A stretch of 64,000 nt of DNA from Fidelibacterota bacterium (GTDB taxonomy: Bacteria > Pseudomonadota > Alphaproteobacteria > Rhodospirillales > Rhodospirillaceae): the NCBI GenBank assembly GCA_947472795.1, contig CANJBL010000007.1, forward strand, positions 1 to 64,000, written 5' to 3'. Positions 39,522 to 48,794 of this stretch are shown one piece after another. How positions within the stretch are numbered: the first letter of the stretch is position 1; every line of letters begins with the position of its first letter. Position numbers and translations under genes: made by a program. The notes below the pieces were generated by a model. The model did no database searches, had not been told where the DNA came from, and saw nothing but the letters and a program-made list of their open reading frames with translations.

Positions 39522-39797
39522 TTAGCGGTTGATGGCGTCCTTCAGGGCCTTGCCCGCAGAGAACTTCGGACGCTTGGACGACGGAATCTTGATCTTTTCG
39601 CCGGTCCGGGGATTACGGCCTTCGCTGGCGGCGCGATTGGCGACGGCGAACGTGCCGAAGCCCACAAGGCGCACTTCATCGCCCTTCTTGAGCGACGCCG
39701 TGATGATATCCAGGACGCAATCGACTGCCTTGGTTGCGTCAGCCTTTGTCAGGCCCGAGGTTTCCGCCACCTCAGCAACCAAATCGTTTTTGTTCAT
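39522..39797 (-). CDS. hup: DNA-binding protein HU
   Basis: A 91-residue nucleoid protein that bends and compacts DNA as a dimer. The N-terminal helices (NKNDLVAEVAETSGLTKADA) and the beta-arm GFGTFAVANRAASEGRNPRTG with the DNA-intercalating Pro are intact. The order lon-hup-tRNA-Val is common in alphaproteobacteria. A candidate promoter lies about 140 bp upstream and a strong terminator follows. Confidence 0.96.
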   Translation of the reverse strand: MNKNDLVAEVAETSGLTKADATKAVDCVLDIITASLKKGDEVRLVGFGTFAVANRAASEGRNPRTGEKIKIPSSKRPKFSAGKALKDAINR

Positions 39798-39938
39798 GTC
39801 TGACCCCTGATGATTTTAAGAGTGTCTATGGAAAATGAAATCTATGGATGGACAACCCGGCGACCCCTGACCGGTCAGCGTTCCCCTATTGAACTGCTGC
39901 ACCGTCAAACATGTCCTAATGCCGGTTGCGCGCGCGGA

Positions 39939-39967
39939 GTGTAAGCCGTGGTTTTTGCGGGCGTCAA
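39939..39967 (-). promoter_or_regulatory. Candidate hup promoter
   Basis: On the minus strand TTGACG (39967-39962), a 17-bp spacer and TTACAC (39944-39939). The -35 is good and the -10 is weak. It would leave a leader of about 135 nt before hup. The remaining part of the 39798-40133 gap holds the lon terminator and nothing else that I can support. Confidence 0.4.
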
Positions 39968-40077
39968 TGCGATAAACGCCCGGTTTTTGCGGTTTTTGCG
40001 GAAAAGGGCCTGGTTTTGGACCTGTCACGGCCGTTTATGACAGCCGGCGTTTACCCACCGACGATTGTTAAAAGAAA

Positions 40078-40107
40078 CGGCGGACACGGAAGGCTCCGTG
40101 TCCGCCG
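40078..40107 (-). terminator. Terminator of lon
   Basis: CGGCGGACACGGA (40078-40090) pairs perfectly with TCCGTGTCCGCCG (40095-40107) across a 4-base loop. On the minus strand it is followed by TTTCTTTT. It lies 26 bp after the lon stop codon. Confidence 0.9.
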
Positions 40108-40133
40108 CTCTGTTTGGGTATTAAATCCGGAGA

Positions 40134-42572
40134 TCAGTGCGTCAGCACCGGCTCCTCATCCACTTCCGCTTCCGGCGCCTTCGCTGTCGGGCGCGGAGCA
40201 TCTTCCTCACTCTCGTCCTTCAGCAGCGGCACCAGTGGGTTGACGAGCGCCAGAGAGAGCACTTCATCCACCGTGGTCACCGGCACGATCTTCAGCACCC
40301 GCAGGACGTTGTCGGGAATCTCTTCGAGATCCTTCTCGTTCTCCTTCGGGATCAGCACCGTGGTCAGGCCGCCGCGCAAAGCTGCCAGCAGCTTTTCCTT
40401 GAGGCCGCCGATGGGCAGGACCCGGCCGCGAAGCGAGATTTCGCCTGTCATGGCGACGTCCTTGCGCACAGCATTTCCGGTCAGCGCCGAAACGATGGAA
40501 GTCACCATCGCCACGCCGGCGGAGGGGCCATCCTTCGGCGTCGCACCTTCCGGCACGTGCACGTGGATGTCGTGCTTCTCGAAGTACTTTAATCTGATGC
40601 CGAATATCCGGGCGCGGGCGCGCACGTACGAACGCGCGGCCTGGATGGATTCCTTCATCACGTCGCCGAGTTTCCCCGTCAGCGTCACCCCGCCCTTGCC
40701 CGGCATGATGACAGCTTCGATGGAGAGCAGCTCGCCGCCGACCTCGGTCCAGGCGAGACCGGTGGTGACACCCACCAAGTCCTCGCGCTCGGCCTGGCCG
40801 AAGCGGTACTTCTGCACACCGGCAAACTTCTTCAGGTTCCGCTGCGTCACGGTGACCTTCTTCAGCTTGCGCAGGATGATTTCTTTCGTCGCCTTGCGCG
40901 CGAGGTTGGCCAGTTCGCGCTCCAGGTTACGCACGCCGGCTTCCCGCGTGTAGTAGCGGCAGAGATCGCGAACGGCGTCGTCGGAGACGCTGAACTCGCT
41001 CTTCTTCAAGCCGTGGGCCCCGAACTGCTTGGGGATCAGGTGGCGTTTCGCGATCGCCACTTTTTCATCCTCGGTGTAACCCGACAGACGGATGATCTCC
41101 ATGCGGTCCAGCAACGGCTGGGGCATGCGCAGCGTGTTGGCGGTCGTGATGAACAACACGTCCGACAGGTCATAGTCCACTTCCAGATAGTGATCCTGGA
41201 AGGTGGAATTCTGTTCCGGGTCCAGCACTTCGAGCAAAGCAGAAGAAGGGTCTCCGCGCCAGTCCGCGCCCAGCTTGTCGATTTCATCGAGCAGGAAAAG
41301 CGGGTTCGACGTCTTGGCCTTCTTCATGCCCTGGATGATCTTGCCGGGCATGGAGCCGATATAGGTTCTGCGGTGGCCACGAATTTCGGCTTCGTCCCGT
41401 ACGCCGCCTAGCGACACGCGCACGAAGGCACGGCCCGTGGACGACGCAATGGAACGTCCCAGCGACGTTTTACCGACACCCGGCGGGCCGACAAGGCACA
41501 AGATGGGGCCTTTGACCTTTTTCGTGCGGCTCTGCACGGCCAAGTATTCGACGATGCGCTCTTTGACCTTGTCGAGGCCATGATGGTCTTTATCGAGCTG
41601 TGCCTTGGCGGCTCTCAGGTCGATATGAACACGGCTGCGCTTCTTCCAGGGAATGGCTGTCAGCCAATCCAGGTAGTTGCGCACGACGGTGGCTTCCGCA
41701 GACATGGGGCTCATCGACTTCAGCTTCTTCAGCTCAGCCGTGGCCTTGTCGCGGGCCTCCTTCGACATCTTGATCTTCTTGATCTTCTCTTCGTACTCGG
41801 AGGCTTCGTCGCGGCCTTCCTCGTTTTCGCCCAGCTCGCGCTGGATCGCCTTCATCTGTTCGTTGAGGTAGTACTCGCGCTGAGTCTTCTCCATCTGGCG
41901 CTTCACCCGGTTGCGGATGCGGCGCTCGACCTGCAGCACGCTGATCTCGGATTCCATGAACCCGTAGATGCGCTCCAGGCGTTCGGAGACGGTCTTCACT
42001 TCGAGAAGCTCCTGCTTCTCGGCGATTTTCAGCGTCAGGTGCGAGGCAACGGTATCAGCCAGCTTCGAGGCGTTCTCGATCTGGTTCACCGACACCAATA
42101 CTTCCGGCGGAATCTTCTTGTTGAGCTTGATGTATTGCTCGAACTGCGACACCACCGAGCGCGACAGCGCTTCGAGTTCCTTATCTTCTTCCTTCGGCTC
42201 ATCGAGGAATTCAGCCGAGGCTTCGAAGAAAGAGTCGTTCTCTTTGTAGCCGGTGATGCGCGCGCGCTGACCGCCTTCGACCAGCACCTTCACGGTGCCA
42301 TCGGGCAACTTCAGCAGCTGCAGCACGGTCGAGACCGTGCCGACGTCATAGATATCTTTTGTGGAAGGATCGTCTTGCGACGCGTCCTTCTGGGCCACGA
42401 GCAGGATTTGCTTGTCGTCCGCCATGACGTCTTCGAGGGCGCGCACTGATTTTTCGCGCCCGACGAAGAGAGGAACGATCATGTGTGGGAAAACGACAAT
42501 ATCCCGCAGGGGCAGGATCGGGAAAAATTGACCTTTGGGAGTATCCTTATCCGTCTCTTTAGCAGTATCCAC
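40134..42572 (-). CDS. lon: ATP-dependent protease Lon
   Basis: Cytoplasmic AAA+ serine protease that degrades damaged and regulatory proteins. The 812-residue protein has the N-terminal substrate-binding domain ([15 protein letters not shown]), a coiled-coil region about residues 190-260, Walker [10 protein letters not shown], Walker B LFLLDEID, and a C-terminal protease domain with the catalytic Ser684 in [10 protein letters not shown] and a Lys about 43 residues later. An acidic tail ends the protein. It lies 211 bp after clpX. No clear heat-shock promoter was recognised in that gap. Confidence 0.97.
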   Translation of the reverse strand: MDTAKETDKDTPKGQFFPILPLRDIVVFPHMIVPLFVGREKSVRALEDVMADDKQILLVAQKDASQDDPSTKDIYDVGTVSTVLQLLKLPDGTVKVLVEGGQRARITGYKENDSFFEASAEFLDEPKEEDKELEALSRSVVSQFEQYIKLNKKIPPEVLVSVNQIENASKLADTVASHLTLKIAEKQELLEVKTVSERLERIYGFMESEISVLQVERRIRNRVKRQMEKTQREYYLNEQMKAIQRELGENEEGRDEASEYEEKIKKIKMSKEARDKATAELKKLKSMSPMSAEATVVRNYLDWLTAIPWKKRSRVHIDLRAAKAQLDKDHHGLDKVKERIVEYLAVQSRTKKVKGPILCLVGPPGVGKTSLGRSIASSTGRAFVRVSLGGVRDEAEIRGHRRTYIGSMPGKIIQGMKKAKTSNPLFLLDEIDKLGADWRGDPSSALLEVLDPEQNSTFQDHYLEVDYDLSDVLFITTANTLRMPQPLLDRMEIIRLSGYTEDEKVAIAKRHLIPKQFGAHGLKKSEFSVSDDAVRDLCRYYTREAGVRNLERELANLARKATKEIILRKLKKVTVTQRNLKKFAGVQKYRFGQAEREDLVGVTTGLAWTEVGGELLSIEAVIMPGKGGVTLTGKLGDVMKESIQAARSYVRARARIFGIRLKYFEKHDIHVHVPEGATPKDGPSAGVAMVTSIVSALTGNAVRKDVAMTGEISLRGRVLPIGGLKEKLLAALRGGLTTVLIPKENEKDLEEIPDNVLRVLKIVPVTTVDEVLSLALVNPLVPLLKDESEEDAPRPTAKAPEAEVDEEPVLTH

Positions 42573-42783
42573 CGAACACCTCTTTCAGCTTCCGGCCCGT
42601 GACGGCACCGGCAGCACATACCCACCAACGGATAGAAGCCCGTTGGAGTTGCAGGGGCCGTTTCGTCCATGGAACGGCCCCGGAAACACTTTAGCGTATG
42701 ACATTAAGATAGGATACGCCGACGCACGATCAAGCCCGTGAAATTTCGGCGGTATTCCACCGAAATCTACGGTTATGCGGGGC

Positions 42784-44049
42784 TTATGCAGGCGTGCTGA
42801 CACCCTCGCGGCGGTCGGCATAGATGTACAGGGGTTTAGCCCTGCTTTCCGCCACTTCGCCGTTGACCACGATCTCTTCCACGCCTTCAAGGCCGGGAAG
42901 ATCAAACATGGTATCGAGCAGGATGCCTTCCATGATGGAGCGCAATCCACGCGCCCCTGTCTTGCGTGCGATGGCCTTCCGCGCCACCACTTTCAGGGCA
43001 TCCTCGGAGAATGTGAGGTGCACGTTCTCCATGTCGAAAAGACGCTGGTACTGTTTGGCGAGCGCATTCTTCGGACGCGTCAGGATGTCGATGAGCGCGC
43101 CTTCATCCAGGTCTTCCAGCGTCGCCAAGATCGGCAAGCGGCCGACGAATTCCGGAATGAGGCCGTACTTCAACAAATCCTCGGGCTCGACTTCGCGCAG
43201 GACAGCGCCGGTCTGGCGCTCGTCGGGCGACTTCACATCGGCGCCGAAGCCAATCGAAGTACCGCGGCCGCGCTGGCTGATGATCTTCTCCAGCCCGGCG
43301 AAGGCGCCGCCGCAGATGAAGAGGATGTTGGTGGTATCGACCTGCAAAAATTCTTGTTGCGGATGCTTGCGGCCACCCTGCGGCGGAACGGACGCCACGG
43401 TGCCTTCCATGATCTTCAGCAAGGCCTGCTGCACGCCTTCACCCGAAACATCGCGCGTGATGGACGGATTGTCGGACTTGCGGCTGATCTTGTCGATTTC
43501 ATCGATGTAAACGATGCCGCGCTGCGCGCGCTCGACGTTGTAGTCGGCGGCCTGCAGCAGCTTCAGAATGATGTTCTCGACGTCTTCACCAACATAACCG
43601 GCTTCGGTGAGCGTCGTTGCGTCGGCCATGGTGAAGGGCACATCGAGGATGCGCGCCAGCGTCTGAGCCAGAAGCGTCTTGCCGCAGCCGGTCGGACCGA
43701 TGAGCAGGATGTTCGACTTCGAGATTTCGACTTCAGCATTCTTGGTCGTGGCCGACAGGCGCTTGTAGTGGTTATGCACCGCCACCGACAGCACGCGCTT
43801 GGCATGGTTTTGGCCGATGACGTAGTCATCGAGCACCTTCAGGATATCGCGCGGAGTCGGAACTCCTTCCCGCGATTTGACGAGGTTCGTCTTGTTCTCT
43901 TCGCGGATAATGTCCATGCAGAGTTCGACGCATTCATCGCAGATGAATACGGTCGGGCCGGCAATAAGCTTCCGGACCTCGTGCTGGCTCTTTCCGCAGA
44001 AGGAGCAATAGAGGGTGTTTTTAGAATCGCCGCTGGACGACTTTGTCAT
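42784..44049 (-). CDS. clpX: ATP-dependent Clp protease ATP-binding subunit ClpX
   Basis: AAA+ unfoldase that recognises ssrA-tagged and other substrates and feeds them to ClpP. The 421 residues include the N-terminal C4 zinc-binding domain (CSFCGKS, then CDECVELC), Walker A GPTGCGKT, Walker [10 protein letters not shown], the pore loop GYVGEDVE and the ClpP-binding IGF-type loop region ([11 protein letters not shown]). GGAGTAAGGA precedes the ATG. ClpP is encoded just upstream, 334 bp away. Confidence 0.97.
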   Translation of the reverse strand: MTKSSSGDSKNTLYCSFCGKSQHEVRKLIAGPTVFICDECVELCMDIIREENKTNLVKSREGVPTPRDILKVLDDYVIGQNHAKRVLSVAVHNHYKRLSATTKNAEVEISKSNILLIGPTGCGKTLLAQTLARILDVPFTMADATTLTEAGYVGEDVENIILKLLQAADYNVERAQRGIVYIDEIDKISRKSDNPSITRDVSGEGVQQALLKIMEGTVASVPPQGGRKHPQQEFLQVDTTNILFICGGAFAGLEKIISQRGRGTSIGFGADVKSPDERQTGAVLREVEPEDLLKYGLIPEFVGRLPILATLEDLDEGALIDILTRPKNALAKQYQRLFDMENVHLTFSEDALKVVARKAIARKTGARGLRSIMEGILLDTMFDLPGLEGVEEIVVNGEVAESRAKPLYIYADRREGVSTPA

Positions 44050-44383
44050 TCCTTACTCCACCGGCCCGGCCCAAAGGGTTAAATGGTTGGGTCGACCAGT
44101 ACAAATACTACATGTCGTATGTTAACCGAGCCTTTCCGCCTTGCACAATATCGAACCCGGGCGTTGCCGCCATGCGTCCGGCACAGAACTAACGGAGAAA
44201 GCCAAAATCGCAAGAAGAACCAAGTCTTTCCGGCTTTGGGAGCAGAAAAGCTCGCCGTTTTGTGAAGTGTTCTCCCACGCCCCGAATTAACTTTTAGTTG
44301 AGTACCCGGGGGAAAACGGTCCCCGCCCGGTTTAAGTTCCGTGCGGATTCAAACCTCGGTCGGGGCGCCGGTCAAGCCTGGCG
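44050..44383. other. clpP-clpX intergenic region
   Basis: A 334-bp gap between two minus-strand genes. It holds the clpX ribosome binding site, a weak promoter-like TTGTGC / TTAACA pair at about 44120-44145 on the minus strand, and an imperfect G/C stem near 44300-44335 that could end clpP transcription. No credible gene or RNA was seen. Confidence 0.4.
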
Positions 44384-45037
44384 CTAGGCCGAAATCGGCG
44401 GCGCGCCGTCCTTTTCGATGCGCGGGCGCTCTTTCACCACGGTATCAATCAGACCGAAGGTCTTCGCGTCTTCCGCGTTCATGAAGTTATCCCGGTCCAT
44501 GGCCTTCTCGATGTTTTTCAGAGTCTGACCTGTGTGATCCACGTAAATCTGATTCAGACGCGAACGTAAGGCGAGGATCTCGCGGGCCTGGATTTCAATG
44601 TCCGCCGCCTGACCCTGAAAACCGCCCGAGGGCTGATGGATCATGATGCGGGCGTTGGGCAGCGAGTAACGCTTGCCTTTGGCGCCGGCCGTCAACAGCA
44701 GCGAACCCATGGAGGCCGCTTGCCCCGTGCAGACCGTGGACACGTCGCAGCGGATGTACTGCATGGTGTCATAGATCGCCAGGCCGGAGGTCACAACACC
44801 GCCGGGCGAGTTGATATAGAAGCTAATGTCCTTGCTGGGGTTTTCCGCTTCCAAGAACAGGAGCTGGGCGCAAATCACCGAGGAGACCATGTCGTTAACC
44901 TGGCCCGTCAGGAAAATGATGCGCTCTTTCAAAAGGCGCGAATAGATATCGTAAGCCCGTTCGCCGCGGTTGGTCTGCTCGACCACCATGGGCACCAAGC
45001 TGTTGGCATAAACTTCAACGGGATCGCGATCTCTCAT
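44384..45037 (-). CDS. clpP: ATP-dependent Clp protease proteolytic subunit
   Basis: Serine protease of the ClpXP complex, forming a tetradecameric chamber. The 217-residue protein has the catalytic Ser in [11 protein letters not shown], His in [11 protein letters not shown] and the later Asp in YVDHTGQT. The ATG at 45037 with AGGTG upstream gives the usual short propeptide before [16 protein letters not shown]. The ATG at 45070 would add 11 residues. It is upstream of clpX and separated from tig by a cytochrome gene. Confidence 0.96.
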   Translation of the reverse strand: MRDRDPVEVYANSLVPMVVEQTNRGERAYDIYSRLLKERIIFLTGQVNDMVSSVICAQLLFLEAENPSKDISFYINSPGGVVTSGLAIYDTMQYIRCDVSTVCTGQAASMGSLLLTAGAKGKRYSLPNARIMIHQPSGGFQGQAADIEIQAREILALRSRLNQIYVDHTGQTLKNIEKAMDRDNFMNAEDAKTFGLIDTVVKERPRIEKDGAPPISA

Positions 45038-45242
45038 GCTGCACCTGATTTGGCCTGGGGTTGGGCGCACGGATGTACGCCGGAGCCGCAGGCTGGCCCC
45101 TTACTGGGCTCTAACATAAGCAATAAATGCGGCGCCGCAAGCGCGAGGTATCCGATTCCAACAATCGCACCTGCCCCGCGCCAAATATGCCCATACGCAC
45201 CTCGGTTTCCGGGGTCCGGGCGTCCACGCACATTGCTTGTCC

Positions 45243-46901
45243 TCATTCGACCATACGCCATGGCGAACGGTCAGACCACGTCTTGAGCGCATCGGCGGCC
45301 CAGGACGTCGGCTTATCGGTGTGACAGGTGTTGCAGGCATTCGGAATCTTGTACGCGTCTGTTTTGGCAGGCGAGACGAAGTGGAACGTGTGACTGCGGA
45401 CGTTCACATCGGCGATGGTCTGCTCAATCTTCGGCATATGACACGCCACACACTCGCTGCCCGCGCTGCCCGCCTTGTGATGCGTGTGCGCTTCAACGGA
45501 GGCTGCGTGCGGTCCGTTCTGCGTATTCGAACCGTGGCACGTAAGGCAGATTTCAGAGGTCGGCTTGCGCAAGACGGCCTCGTGCTCCGTACCGTGTACG
45601 TCATGGCAACTGAAACAGGTGACGCCACGCTCATACATAAGGCTTTGCATGTAGTCATTGCCTTGCATGCGGTTCTTATGAGCCGTGCCATCCGGGAAAT
45701 GCGTAAAACTGAGTTCCCCGAGTTTGTGTTCTTCAAGCTTCCAGAAATCCTGGAGCTTTAGACCCACGTCGTACCCCACGGGCCAATCGTAGTGCTTGCC
45801 ATTGATGGGATTCTTGAGCGGCTGTCCCTGCGAGTGGCACTGGATGCAAACGTCATTGGCCGCCACATGGTCCATACGTGCGGGATTCAAGATGTTCGAC
45901 CGCGTGGGATGTTCAGCGTGAGTTGAACCAGCCCCGTGACAACGTTCGCAGCCAACGTTCCATTCCGTCGGCGTCTTGGTCTCTATGTTGTAGTTCACGG
46001 AATGGCAGCCATCGCACAACGGACCCGTCGGACGCTGCATGTTGTCCTTAGGATAAAATGGAACCCACCAGTCAGTGTTATCGGCTACGAAATATTTGCG
46101 CCAGATTTTGTGGGTGATGTCCCACTGAGCGCCAAGCGGGAAGAAGTCGTCCCCGACTTTCTTGAAGTAGCGCTGCTTCCATCCACTGCCGTAAACGAGG
46201 GCAACGTCATCCTTTGTAAAATCCACAAGCGGATCGGGTTTCGATAAATCGGGAATGATCGCGTCGGGATGCTCCTTGGGATCGCGCACAACGTTGGCCA
46301 TCTTGGTTTTGGCCCAGCGTGTGTAAACCTCCTCGTGGCAGGACTTGCATGCCGCCGAACCGGCATAATGCGCGCCCTCAATGGGTTTTTGTTCGGAGCG
46401 ATCTTTTGCAACGACCGCGGCCGTGCCCATAGGCGCCACGATGGGCAAGTTCCGCAAGTACGTCACCAGTTGCCATATCTGCCGGTCGGGCAGCGGCCAC
46501 GCCGGCATGCCTGTGTTCCGGATGCCGTTTTTGATGTGATAAAAAATCTCGCCATCGGACATCGCGGTCACAAGCGTATGCAACGCCGGTGGGCGTGGAT
46601 ACTGGCCCGCGCCGACTTCGGTGTGACCACTGCCGTCATAGGCATGACAGACTTCGCACTTAGCGCGGAACATCTCCCCGCCTGCGGTAATGTCGGCAGG
46701 GTCTTTGCCAAGCGGGTTGGCGGCTTGCGCGGCGCTGCCAGGAACGCTGTGCTTCAGCAACCACTTCGCCACCGTCACTTCACTCGCAGGCGGCTCGACA
46801 TTGGCCACCGACAAGCCCGGTAGGACGTACCAATATGCGGCGGCGGCCAGCGCGCCTATCACGACACCGGCCACAAGAAGCAGCTTCTTCAATCGAGTCA
46901 T
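45243..46901 (-). CDS. Membrane-anchored nine-heme c-type cytochrome
   Basis: A 552-residue periplasmic protein anchored by an N-terminal helix (LLLVAGVVIGALAAAAYWYV). Nine CxxCH heme sites are present: CEVCH, CKSCH, CDGCH, CERCH, CIQCH, CFSCH, CLTCH, CVACH and CNTCH. The first belongs to a class I cytochrome c domain (residues about 65-165) with a candidate axial Met in GMPAWP. The other eight form a multiheme domain of the cytochrome c554/octaheme type. The ATG at 46901 has AAGGTGAG upstream. It lies between tig and clpP, where I know no conserved partner. Its substrate is unknown; roles in nitrogen or sulfur redox chemistry are possible. Confidence 0.88.
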   Translation of the reverse strand: MTRLKKLLLVAGVVIGALAAAAYWYVLPGLSVANVEPPASEVTVAKWLLKHSVPGSAAQAANPLGKDPADITAGGEMFRAKCEVCHAYDGSGHTEVGAGQYPRPPALHTLVTAMSDGEIFYHIKNGIRNTGMPAWPLPDRQIWQLVTYLRNLPIVAPMGTAAVVAKDRSEQKPIEGAHYAGSAACKSCHEEVYTRWAKTKMANVVRDPKEHPDAIIPDLSKPDPLVDFTKDDVALVYGSGWKQRYFKKVGDDFFPLGAQWDITHKIWRKYFVADNTDWWVPFYPKDNMQRPTGPLCDGCHSVNYNIETKTPTEWNVGCERCHGAGSTHAEHPTRSNILNPARMDHVAANDVCIQCHSQGQPLKNPINGKHYDWPVGYDVGLKLQDFWKLEEHKLGELSFTHFPDGTAHKNRMQGNDYMQSLMYERGVTCFSCHDVHGTEHEAVLRKPTSEICLTCHGSNTQNGPHAASVEAHTHHKAGSAGSECVACHMPKIEQTIADVNVRSHTFHFVSPAKTDAYKIPNACNTCHTDKPTSWAADALKTWSDRSPWRMVE

Positions 46902-47002
46902 GCGGCTCACCTTACGTTTTACGAGACGAACACGGCGGCTGGTTTATGTGGCGAATTATATCAGTTGCAATCACATCCGCCACAGATCGCAGCGCACACT
47001 GA

Positions 47003-47033
47003 TGCATTGAGACCGCTTTGCGGTCTCAATGCA
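47003..47033. repeat. Perfect 14-bp inverted repeat
   Basis: TGCATTGAGACCGC (47003-47016) pairs with GCGGTCTCAATGCA (47020-47033) across TTT. It lies 50 bp beyond the tig stop and about 100 bp upstream of the cytochrome start. No T-run follows on the minus strand, so it may be a tig terminator helped by Rho, an operator for the cytochrome gene, or a dispersed repeat. Confidence 0.65.
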
Positions 47034-47082
47034 CTCAGGTTTCAAAATGTTCGTGAACTAAGAAGAGTTCGCGGCGCCGAAA

Positions 47083-48468
47083 TTATTCGGCGTCGGCTTT
47101 CTTGGCTTTGGCCTTCTTCTTTGGCTTAGCCTCTTTAGCTTCCTCTTCATCATCCGGATCGCGCAGCAGCTCTTCAAGGCTCACCGTCTCGTCGGTCACC
47201 TTCGCCTTGGAGAGGATGAAATCCACTACCTTCTCTTCGAAGATCGGCGCGCGGATGGCTTCCAGAGCCTGGGGATTACGCTGGTAGTACTCGACCACCG
47301 CCCCTTCCTGGCCCGGATAGCGCATGGCTTCCTGGCTGACGGCACGGGAAACATCTTCCTGCGATACCGAGACGTTGTTTTTCTGGCCAATGTCGGACAG
47401 CAACAAGCCCAGGCGCACACGGCGCTCGGCGATGTCGCGGTATTCCTTCTTCAGCTCGTCCTCCGACTTGCCTTCGTCTTCCGGGTCGATCTGACCGGAG
47501 CGCGTGGCGGCTTCCATCTGGCGCCAGATGGCATCGAATTCCACTTCGACCATGCCTTGCGGCACCGGGAAGGAATTGCTCTCGGCAAGGATGTCAAGCA
47601 GTTGGCGCTTCGCGCGCAGGCGCGAGGTCGCGTCATAATTCTGCTGCATGAAAGCGCGCATGCGGTTCTTGAAGGCATCCACGTTCTCGTCGCCGAACTG
47701 CTTGACCATCTCATCGTTGAGTTCCGGCGTCGTGAAGGCACGCAGTTCCTTCACGTCCACTTTGAAGTCGGCCTTCTTGCCGGCGAGGTCCTTCGAGGCA
47801 TAGTCCTCGGGGAAAGTGACATTGAGGGTCACGGTTTCGCCGGCCTTGGCGCCGATGAGTTGATCTTCAAAACCCGGAATGAACTGGCCGCTGCCGATCT
47901 CGATGGTGGCGCCCGAAGCCTTGCCGCCTTCGAATTCCACGCCGTCGATGCTGCCGACAAAGTCGGCGACCACGGCATCGCCCTTCTTGGCGCCGCGCTT
48001 TTCTTCGACAACTTCCGTCGTGCGGCGGGACTTCAGAAGGTCCTGCATCTGCTTATCCAGCTCTTCGTCGGTGACCTTGGTCACCGGGCGGTTCAGAGCA
48101 ATGGCTTCGACGTCAGTGCTGGCGATCTCGGGCAGCACTTCCAGCTTCACGGCGAATTCCAGGTCTTTGCCTTCATCGAAGCTCACCAACTCGACGCGCG
48201 GCTGCATGGCCGGCTTCAGCGCCTTCTCGGACAGCGCCGCCTGTGTGGACTCATTGATGGTGCTTTCCAGTATTTCGCCGCGCACGGACTGACCGAAACG
48301 CGCCCGCAGAAGCTTCAAGGGAACCTTGCCGGGCCGGAAGCCGGGCAACTGCGCATTGCGGCCCACTTCGGTGAGGCGCGAGGTGACGCACTCTTCGATG
48401 GCATTCGCCGAGATCACCACGTTGAACTGGCGGGAAAGGCCTTCGGCATCTTTATCGATGATTTGCAT
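47083..48468 (-). CDS. tig: Trigger factor
   Basis: Ribosome-associated chaperone and peptidyl-prolyl isomerase. The 461 residues show the three standard parts: the ribosome-binding domain with the GFRPGKVPLKLL signature (residues about 43-54), the FKBP-like PPIase domain (AVVADFVGSIDGVEFEGGKA through TVTLNVTFPEDY), and the C-terminal chaperone arms. An acidic and then Lys/Ala-rich tail (AKPKKKAKAKKADAE) extends the end. It heads the tig-clpP-clpX-lon block. Confidence 0.96.
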   Translation of the reverse strand: MQIIDKDAEGLSRQFNVVISANAIEECVTSRLTEVGRNAQLPGFRPGKVPLKLLRARFGQSVRGEILESTINESTQAALSEKALKPAMQPRVELVSFDEGKDLEFAVKLEVLPEIASTDVEAIALNRPVTKVTDEELDKQMQDLLKSRRTTEVVEEKRGAKKGDAVVADFVGSIDGVEFEGGKASGATIEIGSGQFIPGFEDQLIGAKAGETVTLNVTFPEDYASKDLAGKKADFKVDVKELRAFTTPELNDEMVKQFGDENVDAFKNRMRAFMQQNYDATSRLRAKRQLLDILAESNSFPVPQGMVEVEFDAIWRQMEAATRSGQIDPEDEGKSEDELKKEYRDIAERRVRLGLLLSDIGQKNNVSVSQEDVSRAVSQEAMRYPGQEGAVVEYYQRNPQALEAIRAPIFEEKVVDFILSKAKVTDETVSLEELLRDPDDEEEAKEAKPKKKAKAKKADAE

Positions 48469-48503
48469 GGAAAACTCGTGATCTCGTGTTGCGCGTTAAA
48501 TCT

Positions 48504-48568
48504 GTTGCAGCGGAGCGTATTTTGCAGCGGGCCTGTTTTGCAGCGGAATCTATTTTGCAGCGGAGCTG
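48504..48568. repeat. Four tandem copies of a roughly 17-bp unit
   Basis: TTTGCAGCGG followed by six or seven variable bases recurs four times (GTTGCAGCGG at the first copy) between the tig start and tRNA-Leu. It lies in the tig leader, immediately after the 3' end of the tRNA, so it would be transcribed with the tRNA precursor or the tig mRNA. Confidence 0.75.
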
Positions 48569-48653
48569 GTGCGGGTGAAGGGACTTGAACCCCTACGTCC
48601 TTACGGACACGAGAACCTAAATCTCGCGTGTCTACCAGTTCCACCACACCCGC
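48567..48653 (-). tRNA. tRNA-Leu (TAG)
   Basis: An 87-nt class II tRNA on the minus strand. Acceptor GCGGGTG pairs with CACCCGC, the anticodon stem CGAGA/TCTCG frames loop TTTAGGT (anticodon TAG, reads CTA), a long variable arm (TGTCCGTAAGGACG) and the T-arm GGGGTTCAAGTCCCT follow, and CCA is encoded. Confidence 0.95.
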
Positions 48654-48794
48654 CGACCGCGGGGCGAAGCCCCTTGTTCCGGCAGGTCTTCACCAGCCGG
48701 ATCAAAGAACCGCACCAAAAAAGGATGCGGTAGATAGCCAATAACTGTCCCCCGGATCAAGCACCTTCGCCCGTGCCCGGCGGAGAACGGGGTT

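Noticed and set aside
39816-40028. A 70-codon minus-strand frame upstream of hup
   Set aside because: It spans the likely hup promoter and leader, with no supporting start signal or homology.
44083-44265. A 60-codon plus-strand frame in the clpP-clpX gap
   Set aside because: No ribosome binding site and low-complexity composition; it overlaps the clpX leader in antisense.
48504-48568. Tandem units considered as a CRISPR array
   Set aside because: Units are about 17 bp with no unique spacers of suitable length, and no cas genes are in the window.
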